Source: Bacteroidetes bacterium GWF2_38_335 | Lineage (GTDB): Bacteria; Bacteroidota; Bacteroidia; Bacteroidales; GWF2-38-335 | NCBI GenBank assembly: GCA_001769535.1 | Contig: MEOH01000013.1 | Coordinates: forward strand, 17,838-81,837 | Reading direction: 5' to 3' | Length of the DNA stretch: 64,000 nucleotides | Shown: positions 8,211 through 18,130 of the stretch, piece after piece | How the letters are laid out: each line of letters starts with the position of its first letter | Position numbering within the stretch: position 1 is the first letter of the stretch | Translations under genes and position numbers: made by a program | The notes under the pieces: model-generated | Seen by the model: the letters and a program-made list of their open reading frames with translations, nothing else | Database searches by the model: none | Told to the model about the DNA's origin: nothing

Positions 8211-8921
8211 ATGCAGATAAAATCAAGGAAAGATATTGTTTTTATTTTATTAGCCGGGTTTTTCATTACAAATGCTATTGTCGGTGAACTTATTGGCGGA
8301 AAGCTGATTCAGATTGGGCCATTTATCATGAGTATTGGTATTATTCCCTGGCCCATCGTTTTTTTAAGCACAGACCTTATTAATGAATATTACGGCAAGC
8401 AGGGCGTTAAAAGACTAACCATGCTTACTGCTGTTCTTATCGCCTATGCTTTTATTTTGTTGTTTGCTGCCTTAAACGTTGGCGCCTCTGATAATTCACC
8501 TGTTTCTGATTCGGCATTTTTCACAGTATTTGGACAATCTTTATGGATCATCATCGGGAGCATCACAGCCTTTATTGCTTCACAGATGATTGATGTATTT
8601 GTTTTCTGGATGCTGCGAAAACGTACAGGAAAAAAACATATATGGCTCCGGGCCACCGGCTCCACAGCCGTTTCACAACTCATTGACTCATTTATCGTGA
8701 CCGGAATTGCTTTTTACTTACCGGGAAAGTTGAGCTTAGCAGATTTCATCAATACTGCCATCACTGGCTATACCTGCAAACTGATTATTGCAGTGCTGCT
8801 TACCCCAATGATCTATGTTGGCCATAACCTGATTAATATATATATCGGCCACGACGAAGCAGATAAAGCAATTGATGATTCAGCACATGAATCAATCAAC
8901 AAAGAGGAAGAAAATTCCTGA
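8211..8921 (+). CDS. yhhQ: Queuosine precursor transporter (YhhQ/QPTR, DUF165)
   Basis: The 236-residue integral membrane protein has about six hydrophobic segments and the DUF165/Vut_1 pattern: FITNAIVGELIGGKLI in helix 1, SIGIIPWPIVFLSTDLINEYYG (conserved STDLINE..YG), a SQMIDVFVFWMLRKRTG segment, and STAVSQLIDSFIVTGIAF. In E. coli this family imports preQ0/preQ1 for queuosine tRNA modification. The C-terminal tail is hydrophilic and acidic. It is convergent with a PTPS/QueD-family gene; in the pathway QueD acts in preQ0 synthesis, so the pair is suggestive but not an operon. The length is normal for the family. Confidence 0.9.
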   Translation: MQIKSRKDIVFILLAGFFITNAIVGELIGGKLIQIGPFIMSIGIIPWPIVFLSTDLINEYYGKQGVKRLTMLTAVLIAYAFILLFAALNVGASDNSPVSDSAFFTVFGQSLWIIIGSITAFIASQMIDVFVFWMLRKRTGKKHIWLRATGSTAVSQLIDSFIVTGIAFYLPGKLSLADFINTAITGYTCKLIIAVLLTPMIYVGHNLINIYIGHDEADKAIDDSAHESINKEEENS

Positions 8922-9018
8922 TTTTAATGTGTATTTTTCAGCCGGACTTGTCCTGATTTATTTTTGCATTGGAATGTCACAACCAGCTATCTTTGTTTAA
9001 TTCCTATCAACATTCCCC

Positions 9019-9429
9019 CTACCCCAAATACTCTGCATAATTTTTCTCAGTTTCCTGAATTTTGACTGAATGTAGCTGAATACCAAGAATATTAATTGGA
9101 GCTTCAAGCATTTTCCAAATTGCCACACACATATTTTCTGAGGTAGGAATTACACCCTTTAGAAAGTCAACATCCAGATTCAGGTTTTTGTGGTCAACAT
9201 GAACAATTACATTTTCATGTATTATCCTGCTCAACAGTTTCATATTCACCACAAATCCTGTATCCGGGTTCATTTCACCCTTTACGGTAACAAAGAGATT
9301 GTAATTGTGACCATGCCAGTTTTTATTTGAACATGGTCCGTATACTTCAAGATTTTTATCATCAGTCCAATCCAGATTAAACAACCGGTGGGCCGAGTTA
9401 AAAGTCTCTCTCCTTGTTACGTAAAGCAT
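9019..9429 (-). CDS. 6-pyruvoyl-tetrahydropterin / 6-carboxytetrahydropterin synthase family enzyme (PTPS/QueD)
   Basis: The 136-residue protein has the full PTPS active site: zinc ligands His14, His39 and His41, Cys33 as nucleophile, the Asp79-His80 pair (VDHKNLNLD), and Glu126 that anchors the pterin. The Cys-to-HGH spacing is C-x5-HGH, as in animal PTPS, and not the C-x3-HGH of E. coli QueD. The flanking sequence (GPCSNKNWHGHNY, GEMNPDTGFVVN) also looks eukaryote-like. The protein could make 7-carboxy-7-deazaguanine precursors (QueD role) or a tetrahydropterin. It begins 15 nt after the adhesin stop and is probably the last gene of that operon, so its product may be regulated with it. Substrate choice cannot be read from sequence. 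Confidence 0.85.
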   Translation of the reverse strand: MLYVTRRETFNSAHRLFNLDWTDDKNLEVYGPCSNKNWHGHNYNLFVTVKGEMNPDTGFVVNMKLLSRIIHENVIVHVDHKNLNLDVDFLKGVIPTSENMCVAIWKMLEAPINILGIQLHSVKIQETEKNYAEYLG

Positions 9430-9444
9430 AGTGTTCTGTTTTAA

Positions 9445-12400
9445 TTAATAAGCTATAATCAGTTTATTTGTTTCAATCACTTTAAATTGTTCTTTTAAAA
9501 CAATCATATAAATACCCTCGGCATATTTTTCAGTGTTTTTTCTGATGTACCTGGTACCGGAATTAACTTTGATTGTTTCAACCAGCTGACCAAGGTTATC
9601 ATATATTTCAAGAGTCCTCAAATTATTGGATTCCTCACTGAAAAGAATGTTAACCACATCGCTTGCAGGGTTGGGGTAAATGCTGAAGAAATTTTGCTCA
9701 CCCGAAATAACAGGATTTTCGATATCGGTAAAGACAATTGTAGTATCATCAGATATTGCCTGATATATTTCCTTGGTTATTTCATCCTGAACAAAAGCAA
9801 CCACATAAACCTGATCAGGATCATATACATTTGAATATGTCCAGGTAGCTGAAATGGTTTCAGATTGTCCGTCCCACCAGTTATGTGAAAAGTTTGTCCC
9901 ACCGGCGTTTGGAAGCATTTTCTTAAGCACACTCCTAAACATTGTTTCTCCATTGGTTCCGGTTAATGAGCTTATTTCCTTTTCAACCACAACCAACTGA
10001 CACGAAATATTTTTGCCAGTTATTGCTTCCTGAGACGTAATGGTCGCATTTACATCAACCCCAATGGTCGATTTTTCTGTGTTCAGTTCAATGGTAAACA
10101 AAGGATCTTCAAGTGCTCTTAATTCAACAATCTGGGGATTTTCAACAAAACCGGTTGAAAAGCCATTGTAAACAGTACCATCAACAACAGACCAGGGCAC
10201 AGATGAAGCGCCATAATACATTGACCGGGCACTCGGAGCAGAAGGATTGTCTTCATTCATCTGGTCAAATCCGGGGAAGCTGGTGTGGTATTGGACATCA
10301 ATAACATCACCCAAATAACCATTTACTATAGTGTTTACCTGAGGATTTATATCTGCACAGTTTTCATCAGAAGAATTGGTAAAATGTTCCACTAAAACCA
10401 TCCTTGAACGTTCACCTATCCAGATATCATCAAAGGCAAAGCCATCGGATGTTGCGTTTCCATCTGAACCAAAAGCAATTCTGAAACGAACATTATCATA
10501 ACCAACGAGCTGGTCAAGATTGTGGCGAACCTCTACCCAACCTGTGTCATTACCTGTCCATCCATAACTTCCCACATTTTGTATTCCACCCGGGTTACCG
10601 GTTATACCCACCCCATTGTACCAGTTAATTCCATCATCCATACTTCCGATATTTTCCCAATCTGTAACTCCGTCAATCCTTGCCTGCAACACCGCTCCAT
10701 CAGATCCGTTTTGTGTAGATGACCATTTTTTCATGATAATCATCGGACGTTTCAGGTTTGTAAAGTTAAAACAAGGACCAATAATTGCAGATTTTTCATT
10801 GTTCTCATAATTGTCAATCAAATTTGTACACCATGAATGTGTTCCTGAAGCAGCCCCAACAATGGTTGTTTTCATAGGCTCACCAAATTCCCATGAACTA
10901 ATTGGTTCTGAAGCGTCATCAACCCATCCGCCATTGCCAGCTTCAAAATCCTGTGAATATGGAAATGAAGTAACATATGGCCTGATAGACACATCCTGAG
11001 TGAGGGTATCAACACACTGGTTTGGCGTTTCAACAATAAGAGTCACACTATAAGTTATTGCCTCTGAATAGGTATGGGCAGGATTAACTTCATTGGAAAT
11101 ATAACTGTCACCAAAATTCCAACTCACATTACTGGTATCACTACTCAGGTTAACAAATTGAGTTGCTGTTGGCGATGCAGGATCAAAACACTCATTGGTC
11201 CATTCAAAATCGACAAACGGCTTGCTGCCCAATGTAATTTCAATAAAGTGGGAATGAACACATCCTGATTCTGTTGTCACTGTCAGTGTAACAATTTTAT
11301 CACCTTCGGTAAAGTAGAAGTGACTGGGGTTTTGCAGTAATGAAATGTTTTCCGGTGAACCTATATCACCAAAGTTCCAGTACCATGTTTCAATTATATC
11401 ATCAGAAGTACTAAGATCAGTAAAACTAATTGAATCAATAATACAAGCATCACCAATTTCAAAGTTGGCATTAGGTAAATTGTATATTCTAACAATTTGC
11501 CATGTAGAATTTACACAATGATTGGCATCCTCGTATGTATAAAATACAGTATCAACAGGACTTGCATCAGATGGATAAAAAGTTGCTGTACCATCGCCTT
11601 CATCAAACAAACCTGGTCCCCCTGTATAATAAAATGACCCATTGGCATTTTCAGGAAATCCACTGATAATTTGATCAGTAGCATCTTTACAATAACCGTC
11701 AGCAAGATTTATTATTGAGACGTTTGGAAGGTCATATACAAAAATATCTGTAAAATAATTATTTACACAACCATTGGCATCAGTGTTTGTATATTGAATA
11801 TTGTAAGGCCCTCCCACATCGGCTATGCCAGGATGAAAATAAGCTTCTCCGTCATTAATATCAGAATCATAAACACCAGTACCATAAAATCCACCAACTC
11901 CATCGGCTGTTCCACCAACCAATCCGGTAAGCAAAACAGAATCGCTGTTTACGCAATAACCTGACTCAATCGCAGAAATACTAAGATTTTCAACAAGATC
12001 TACACTGATAATATCAACCAAGGTATTGGAACAACTAGTTGAGGGATCAGTATAGGTGTAAGAGATTTCATGAGTGCCAACTACAGATGAATTGGGTGTG
12101 AAAATAACGGTATCAGTTCCCGAAAGGTTCGGACCAGAAAAATAACCATTTGCAGGGAGTCCAATTATTTCAACAGGATCTGAATTTGAGCAGAACTGAC
12201 TGTCAACTGAAAAACTGACAACGGGAATATCATAAACGTCGAGATAAATTGTTGTATCGCGGGTGCAACCTGCAAGACTGGTAACAGTGTAATTAACCGA
12301 TGTGTTTAACGTTGTTACAATTGACGGCGTAAAATAATTTCCGATCATACCATCACCTGAAAAAACTCCATTTGAAGGGTAGCCCAGGAGTTCCTCGGCA

Positions 12401-15400
12401 GGATTGTTTACACAATATTGAGAGTTTAAACCAATAATATTTACAGGGTTTATATAATCTACGTGAATGGTAGTTGTAATTGAAAGTTCAGTTCCAGACG
12501 GATCATTAAATCTAAAAACTATATCATGATAACCCGGAGTTACAGTCGCAGGATCAAAAACAACTGAATCGATTCCTATGGGAGTAAGTCCGTCACCCTC
12601 AAATAATCCGGGTGTTCCATCACTATTATAAGCTACACCAATCAAAGTATCTGTCAATCCATTGAAACAGTACTGATTTCCGGCATCAACACCTAAAATA
12701 TCTCCCTGAGCTTCAATCACCTCAGTATACATTGTGTCAGTATTCTGGCAACTATTCTCATTTGTATAAGTGTAAATTACCTGATGAGTGCCTAATCCCG
12801 CAATGTTGGGATAAAAATAATTTCCAATTATTCCACTACCGGTAAAAGAACCTCCTGAAGGCACTCCATGAAGTTCATAAGGTGGCTCGACAGAACTGTA
12901 TGTTGTTCGCAAGTCAAATGACAACAAAGGTAACGGATAAATCGTAACCTGCTTTATTGTATCTCTTTTACAACCTGTTGATGCAGTAAATTCATAGGTT
13001 ATATTATATGTACCCGGAGCAAGTTGACTTGGTTTAAAAATAGCCGAATGGCCTGCGCTAAACAAAGCAGATGCAGGAACACCGTAAAACAAACCACTTC
13101 CTGACTCGGGAGGTACTCCGGTCAAAACCACATCATCATCTGTTACACAGTAGGATGTATCCAACCCAATAAAGGATACCGGGTTAATATAATCAACGTT
13201 AACAGTAACATAAAGCTCAAACTGAACAACACTGTCGGCACCTGTATAAGTATATGTGATGGTGTGATTGCCGGGACCTGCTACCTGTGGATCAAAAGCA
13301 ATACTATCCGGGCCAAGTGGGGTAATACCCGCACCAGTCATTGAAAATACACCAGGAGCTCCATTTGTATTGACCGGGTTGCCAATCAGAGTATCAGCCA
13401 ACCCATCCCAGCAATATTGATTAAATGGATTAGCGCCATCAATGCTTCCGGTAGCAACCTGAACAATTGTTGGTTTTGAAACATAATCTGAACAACCGGT
13501 AACCGGATCGGTATAGGTATAATTAATATAATTTGTTCCAATGGTTGCCACGTCGGGCCTGAACTCATTTCCTATAATACCTGTTCCTGAAAACATCCCG
13601 CCGGGAGGGCTTCCGGTGAGAACTGCGGGAGGCTCAACCCTGTTATAAATTTCTCTTATTGTAAAGTCAACAACAGGAAGAGTTGTAACTTCTGTAGTTT
13701 TCACAGTGTCATCAAAACAACCATAAGCTGTAGTATATGTATAAGTTATTGAATAAATGCCGGGGGTTGCAAGATCGGGATTAAAAGTAGCTGAATTACC
13801 TGAACCTGAAAATGATCCTGTTGCCGGGGAAATTGACCAGGAGCCTGTGCCTCCAGATGGATAAAGGTTAACAGCATTCAGGTTATAAAACATTGCATCA
13901 TCTTCACAATAATTTGGCTCAAGTGTGATAAAATTAACCTCTCCCACGGAGTCAATGAAAACAGTATAATTTTTATAAAATTCCTGACCATTATCCGGGT
14001 CAATATATGAATAATGTATTATTGAATTTCCGGGACCAGCCACGGCAGGTGTGAATGTTGCCTGATTGTTTGAGGTTTTAACGATACCCGGACCAGTAAA
14101 ATCATAGTCAACGGTAAAAGGATGTATATCAGGAATACCCTGAAGCACTACTGTTGGGTCATAATAACAATAATAACTTAATATATTTGATATAGAAGCA
14201 CCTGACGAAACAACGGTGATTTCAAAAGTGTCACTGTTTGTACATCCATCAGTATCGGTATAAATATAAATAATTTCATAAGGTCCGCCTACTCCTGCAA
14301 TTGCAGGGTCAAACTCCTGAGTATATCCAATAACTCCGGGACCATAAAAACTTCCTCCTAATGGACTTCCATGAGTTGAAAGAGGTTCGGGTAATCCCCC
14401 TACCTGAAATATGTCATTTAAGCTAATAATTGAAACAGCAATCGGACCGGGTTCGGTCACTATAATTCCGCTGGCACTGCCTGTACAACCATGATCATCA
14501 GAAACAGTAACAGAGTATGTTCCGGCAGAAAGACCATTTAAAGTTGAATTTGACTGCCAGTCAGTTCCATTCAAAGAATAATCATACGGAGCGGTTCCAT
14601 TTGAGGCAGTGACTATAATTGTTCCATCATTTCCACCATTGCAAGTTGTCAGGGTGGTTGATGTTGACACAGTAACAGCAGCAGGTTGACTAATTGTTGT
14701 GGATGAAGTTGCAGAACAACCATTGCTGTCATAAACGGAGACTGTGTAAGAACCAGCGCTGAAACCAGAAGCAGTAGCTGTTGTTGCACCACCGGGCCAT
14801 GAATAAGTGTAAATGCCTGTTCCGCCATTTGGAATAACAGTTGCAACGCCATCAGAAGAACCAAAACATAAAGCATTAGAAACTACAGATGCTGTAGCTG
14901 TCACAGCTGAATTCTCAAAAATTGTTCTGGAAGTATAGGCACTACAACCAAATGAATCGTACACCGAAACGGAATAGGTGCCTGCTGTTAGTCCGTTTAT
15001 GGTAGCTGAAGTAGCAGAATTATTCCATATATAATTATAAGTACCTGTTCCACCACCGGCAGTAACAGTTAAAGAACCATCATTTCCGCCATTACAGGTA
15101 ACGTTTGTAAACGCAGAAATACCGGCAGTAACTGCAGATGGCTCAGTAATAGTAACGTTTGCGGTAGCCGGACAGCCATTTCCGTCATAAACGGTAACTG
15201 TATAGGTTGTAGCTAAAAGATTATCTGCAGTTGCAGAAGTTTGTGCAGGTGCAGAATCACTCCATAAATAAGTGTAAGTAGATGTTCCACCTGAACCTGA
15301 TGCAGTGGCAACCCCGTTACTGCCGCCGTTGCAGGAAACATTGTTTACAACTGTTGCTGAAGCTGTTACAACAGGGTACTGAAAAACGAGTACGTTATCG

Positions 15401-18087
15401 CTTGCAGTACATCCGTTGGCATCAGTTAAAGTAACAGTATAATTGTTTGGAGCAAGATCTGAATAAGTATTTGTTCCATTACCTGTATAACCATTTGGAC
15501 TCCAATTATATGAATATGCTCCTGTTCCACCCGAACCGGTAACAGTAGCCACGCCGTCAGATAAACCATTACAGGAGATATTGTCAACCACAACGGCATC
15601 AGCAGTGAGTGCAGAAGAAGGTTGGGTAATAATAACAGATGCCGATGTTGAACATCCTAATACGTCTGCAACAGTAACAGAATAGGTACCTGCTGTTAAT
15701 AAAGTTGCTGTGACGGTAGTCTGTGCAGGAGCGGGATCATTCCAGAGATAGTTTAATGCTCCTGATCCTCCGGAAGCAGTAACAGTTGCAGAACCAGTGT
15801 TACCGCCATAACAGAGAACATTGGTTGAAGCAGAAATATTGGCAATGATCTGAGTGTTTTGAGTTATGGTTACTGATGAAACAGCCTGGCATGATAAGCC
15901 ATCGGTAACAGAAACCGAATACAAACCGGCAGGTAAGTCGGAATAAGTTGCCGTTCCGTCATTTGTAAAACCATTTGGCAGCCAGTCAATGGTATAAGAG
16001 CTATTACCTCCGGCATACGCAACAGTGGCAGACCCGGTAGATTCACCAAAGCAATCAACATTATCTACAACAGAAGCAGTTGCAGTAATTTGTGGATTTT
16101 GGGTTATTGTCACCGTTTTGATAATGGAACAAGAATTTCCATCAGTTACAGTAACCAGATGGGCACCGGCATTCAGGGTTGCATTTGTTGCAGCAGAACC
16201 TCCGTTTGGCCATGAATATGAATAGCCACCAGTACCTCCTGCAGGAGTTACTGTTGCAGATCCAGTTGACATTCCAAAACAGTTCACATTATTGTTTACG
16301 GTAACATTTGCAGATAAAACCGCGGCGGGTTCGTTTATAGTTACAGTAGTGCTTGCAGTGCATGAGTTGGCATCAGTAACGGTAACAGTGTAAGTTCCAT
16401 CAGTTAAGCCTGTGGCTGTTTGAGCCACCTGATTTCCGGCTGCTGCATCCCACTGATAGGTATAAGGACCTGTTCCACCTGAACCGGTAGCTGTTGCCGA
16501 TCCGGTAGCATTGTCTTTACAAAGCACATCTACTTTGGTTGTAGTAACCGTAAGATTTGATAAAGGTTGGTCAACAGTAATTGAATTATTTGCGGTGCAA
16601 CCGTTATTATCAGTAACAGTAACTGCATATGAATTGGCTGTTAATCCGGTTGCAGTAGCAGTAGCCGAAGGAGGAATATTATCCCAGATATATGAATATG
16701 GATAGGTTCCTCCAGCCGGAGTAGCGGTTGCAGTACCATTATTGCCCCCAAAACAAGTAGCATTAGTTTTTGACATACTGATTGTCAGAGCAACAGGTTG
16801 CGTTAACGCCTGGCTTTTCGCAACAGTGCAGGAATTGGCGTCGGTAACAGTAACAGTATAAGTACCTGCAGGCAAACCGGTTGCAGTTGCTGTAGTTTGA
16901 ACAGGAGCAGAGTTCCATGAATAGGTATAGGGAGGTGTTCCCCCTGAAGGTATTGCTGTTACATCGCCATCTGAATATCCATTACAGGAAGCATCGGTTT
17001 TTATTGTGGTAACAGAAATAGAAGTCGGTTGAGTCAAGGCTAATGTGGATGTACCTTTACATCCTTTATTGTCAGTAATTGTAACGGCGTAGCTATTTGC
17101 GCTAAGGCCGGAAATTGATTGAGTCACCTGGCCACCACCCCAAAGATAAGTATATGGAGATGTGCCACTTCCAACTGCAATTAAGGCACCATTTGATCCG
17201 GAATTACATGAAATCTGTTGCGACACATAAGTATTTGCCTGAATATTTCCCTGCCAGTTAATCTCAAAACCTGCACCAGGAGAATTATTATCAGTTAAAA
17301 TACGAATTAATATTGAGTCATTTGTAAAATGGTGATTGTATGGTTCACTATCATCATTAGCTGAATTATACACAATTGGAGTATAAGATGTATTTGATCC
17401 CGGATAAATATAAAGTACGTCATCAGCATCGCCAAAAGCAATGCTTTGTATTGTAATATCAATTGAAGTAGCCAATGGTGGTGCAATAACTACAGAATAA
17501 TCTTCATCATCATCATAATTTGCAGATGCCCCACCCGAATCAAAAAGTATACCTGTACATAAAGGAATTGTACTGCTGGTAACAGCACTATCAAGCTCAT
17601 AACTTGTTGATGATGTGACACAAACATTAAAATCCCCAGTGTTATTTCCTTCAAAATCCCAAACCCTTAACCATAATACCTCGCCTGGTGTCCGGTTAAA
17701 AAGAGAAATTTTAGGCATTGTTTCAACAGTAGAAATCAAGTCATCATCACACACAAGCAAAGTGATATTTGAACAAACATTTCCGCTATATACAGCAAAA
17801 CAAATGTCAGATAAACCACCCGATGGTTCACCACCTTCAATAGTAACATTTCCTTTTGCCGGAACAACAAAATAAAACCAAACATCTTCCGTATTGCCCA
17901 AATCATAATCTCCACAGGGTGGTGCGGGGATGTTTGAATCGGTGAAAGTGGAATTGTTAAAGGTAGAAAATGAACATGTTGCCCCAACAGTCAATTGAGT
18001 TGCCTGACAAGGAGTATTGCCTTGTGAAAATAATTCCTTTGAGTAAATTATCAGCAAAAAAAGCAGAACGGGTATTAACTTTTTCAT
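9445..18087 (-). CDS. Giant SprB-repeat adhesin with PKD, Omp28-like and T9SS tail regions
   Basis: The 2880-residue protein has a signal peptide (MKKLIPVLLFLLIIYSKELFS). Next come a PPC-like beta domain (about 25-165) and a CUB-like domain (about 170-285, YDDDEDYSVVIAPP). Twelve SprB repeats follow (about 288-1215; pattern CxGxxxGxAxVxxxGGTGxYxYxW..GTYTVTVxDxxGC). Then come twelve further modules of about 80 residues (about 1220-2200) with YCxxxxxxxLxGxPxxGxFxGxG, two PKD-like domains (YWNFGD, SWNFGD), a region with an FDDIWIG motif and an Omp28-like stretch (EHFTNSSDENC), and a type IX sorting tail (FFSIYPNPASDVVNILF). SprB is the gliding adhesin of Flavobacterium. This protein is probably exported by T9SS and anchored or released at the surface. 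It is cotranscribed with the propeller lipoprotein 43 nt upstream. Confidence 0.9.
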   Translation of the reverse strand: MKKLIPVLLFLLIIYSKELFSQGNTPCQATQLTVGATCSFSTFNNSTFTDSNIPAPPCGDYDLGNTEDVWFYFVVPAKGNVTIEGGEPSGGLSDICFAVYSGNVCSNITLLVCDDDLISTVETMPKISLFNRTPGEVLWLRVWDFEGNNTGDFNVCVTSSTSYELDSAVTSSTIPLCTGILFDSGGASANYDDDEDYSVVIAPPLATSIDITIQSIAFGDADDVLYIYPGSNTSYTPIVYNSANDDSEPYNHHFTNDSILIRILTDNNSPGAGFEINWQGNIQANTYVSQQISCNSGSNGALIAVGSGTSPYTYLWGGGQVTQSISGLSANSYAVTITDNKGCKGTSTLALTQPTSISVTTIKTDASCNGYSDGDVTAIPSGGTPPYTYSWNSAPVQTTATATGLPAGTYTVTVTDANSCTVAKSQALTQPVALTISMSKTNATCFGGNNGTATATPAGGTYPYSYIWDNIPPSATATATGLTANSYAVTVTDNNGCTANNSITVDQPLSNLTVTTTKVDVLCKDNATGSATATGSGGTGPYTYQWDAAAGNQVAQTATGLTDGTYTVTVTDANSCTASTTVTINEPAAVLSANVTVNNNVNCFGMSTGSATVTPAGGTGGYSYSWPNGGSAATNATLNAGAHLVTVTDGNSCSIIKTVTITQNPQITATASVVDNVDCFGESTGSATVAYAGGNSSYTIDWLPNGFTNDGTATYSDLPAGLYSVSVTDGLSCQAVSSVTITQNTQIIANISASTNVLCYGGNTGSATVTASGGSGALNYLWNDPAPAQTTVTATLLTAGTYSVTVADVLGCSTSASVIITQPSSALTADAVVVDNISCNGLSDGVATVTGSGGTGAYSYNWSPNGYTGNGTNTYSDLAPNNYTVTLTDANGCTASDNVLVFQYPVVTASATVVNNVSCNGGSNGVATASGSGGTSTYTYLWSDSAPAQTSATADNLLATTYTVTVYDGNGCPATANVTITEPSAVTAGISAFTNVTCNGGNDGSLTVTAGGGTGTYNYIWNNSATSATINGLTAGTYSVSVYDSFGCSAYTSRTIFENSAVTATASVVSNALCFGSSDGVATVIPNGGTGIYTYSWPGGATTATASGFSAGSYTVSVYDSNGCSATSSTTISQPAAVTVSTSTTLTTCNGGNDGTIIVTASNGTAPYDYSLNGTDWQSNSTLNGLSAGTYSVTVSDDHGCTGSASGIIVTEPGPIAVSIISLNDIFQVGGLPEPLSTHGSPLGGSFYGPGVIGYTQEFDPAIAGVGGPYEIIYIYTDTDGCTNSDTFEITVVSSGASISNILSYYCYYDPTVVLQGIPDIHPFTVDYDFTGPGIVKTSNNQATFTPAVAGPGNSIIHYSYIDPDNGQEFYKNYTVFIDSVGEVNFITLEPNYCEDDAMFYNLNAVNLYPSGGTGSWSISPATGSFSGSGNSATFNPDLATPGIYSITYTYTTAYGCFDDTVKTTEVTTLPVVDFTIREIYNRVEPPAVLTGSPPGGMFSGTGIIGNEFRPDVATIGTNYINYTYTDPVTGCSDYVSKPTIVQVATGSIDGANPFNQYCWDGLADTLIGNPVNTNGAPGVFSMTGAGITPLGPDSIAFDPQVAGPGNHTITYTYTGADSVVQFELYVTVNVDYINPVSFIGLDTSYCVTDDDVVLTGVPPESGSGLFYGVPASALFSAGHSAIFKPSQLAPGTYNITYEFTASTGCKRDTIKQVTIYPLPLLSFDLRTTYSSVEPPYELHGVPSGGSFTGSGIIGNYFYPNIAGLGTHQVIYTYTNENSCQNTDTMYTEVIEAQGDILGVDAGNQYCFNGLTDTLIGVAYNSDGTPGLFEGDGLTPIGIDSVVFDPATVTPGYHDIVFRFNDPSGTELSITTTIHVDYINPVNIIGLNSQYCVNNPAEELLGYPSNGVFSGDGMIGNYFTPSIVTTLNTSVNYTVTSLAGCTRDTTIYLDVYDIPVVSFSVDSQFCSNSDPVEIIGLPANGYFSGPNLSGTDTVIFTPNSSVVGTHEISYTYTDPSTSCSNTLVDIISVDLVENLSISAIESGYCVNSDSVLLTGLVGGTADGVGGFYGTGVYDSDINDGEAYFHPGIADVGGPYNIQYTNTDANGCVNNYFTDIFVYDLPNVSIINLADGYCKDATDQIISGFPENANGSFYYTGGPGLFDEGDGTATFYPSDASPVDTVFYTYEDANHCVNSTWQIVRIYNLPNANFEIGDACIIDSISFTDLSTSDDIIETWYWNFGDIGSPENISLLQNPSHFYFTEGDKIVTLTVTTESGCVHSHFIEITLGSKPFVDFEWTNECFDPASPTATQFVNLSSDTSNVSWNFGDSYISNEVNPAHTYSEAITYSVTLIVETPNQCVDTLTQDVSIRPYVTSFPYSQDFEAGNGGWVDDASEPISSWEFGEPMKTTIVGAASGTHSWCTNLIDNYENNEKSAIIGPCFNFTNLKRPMIIMKKWSSTQNGSDGAVLQARIDGVTDWENIGSMDDGINWYNGVGITGNPGGIQNVGSYGWTGNDTGWVEVRHNLDQLVGYDNVRFRIAFGSDGNATSDGFAFDDIWIGERSRMVLVEHFTNSSDENCADINPQVNTIVNGYLGDVIDVQYHTSFPGFDQMNEDNPSAPSARSMYYGASSVPWSVVDGTVYNGFSTGFVENPQIVELRALEDPLFTIELNTEKSTIGVDVNATITSQEAITGKNISCQLVVVEKEISSLTGTNGETMFRSVLKKMLPNAGGTNFSHNWWDGQSETISATWTYSNVYDPDQVYVVAFVQDEITKEIYQAISDDTTIVFTDIENPVISGEQNFFSIYPNPASDVVNILFSEESNNLRTLEIYDNLGQLVETIKVNSGTRYIRKNTEKYAEGIYMIVLKEQFKVIETNKLIIAY
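11480..14430 (-). repeat. Second adhesin array with a three-module super-repeat
   Basis: Twelve modules of about 80 residues follow the SprB array. Modules 2-4, 5-7 and 8-10 form an A-B-C series repeated three times with a period of about 750 bp (starts near 14200, 13450 and 12700). In A the NQYCxxGLxDTLIG and VDYINP motifs recur (units 5 and 8); in C the VEPPxxLxGxPxGG and GxGIIGNxF motifs recur (units 4 and 7). The array probably grew by segmental duplication of the trio. Confidence 0.65.
14433..17225 (-). repeat. Array of twelve SprB repeats inside the adhesin gene
   Basis: Units of about 225-240 bp encode the SprB repeat. Each starts at a Cys-x-Gly-x-x-x-Gly turn and ends in an xQP or xEP linker. 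Units 6 and 8 share a longer middle (WxPNGxTxxGTxTYSDL), which points to unit-level duplication. Such arrays are prone to copy-number change by recombination. Confidence 0.85.
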
Positions 18088-18130
18088 AGCTTATATTTTT
18101 CTGTGTATAATAGGTCTAAATTTTAAAAAT

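Noticed and set aside
9445-18087. Assembly artefact or frameshift in the very long repeat gene
   Set aside because: The frame stays open for 2880 codons with a signal peptide and a complete T9SS tail, so no break is visible.
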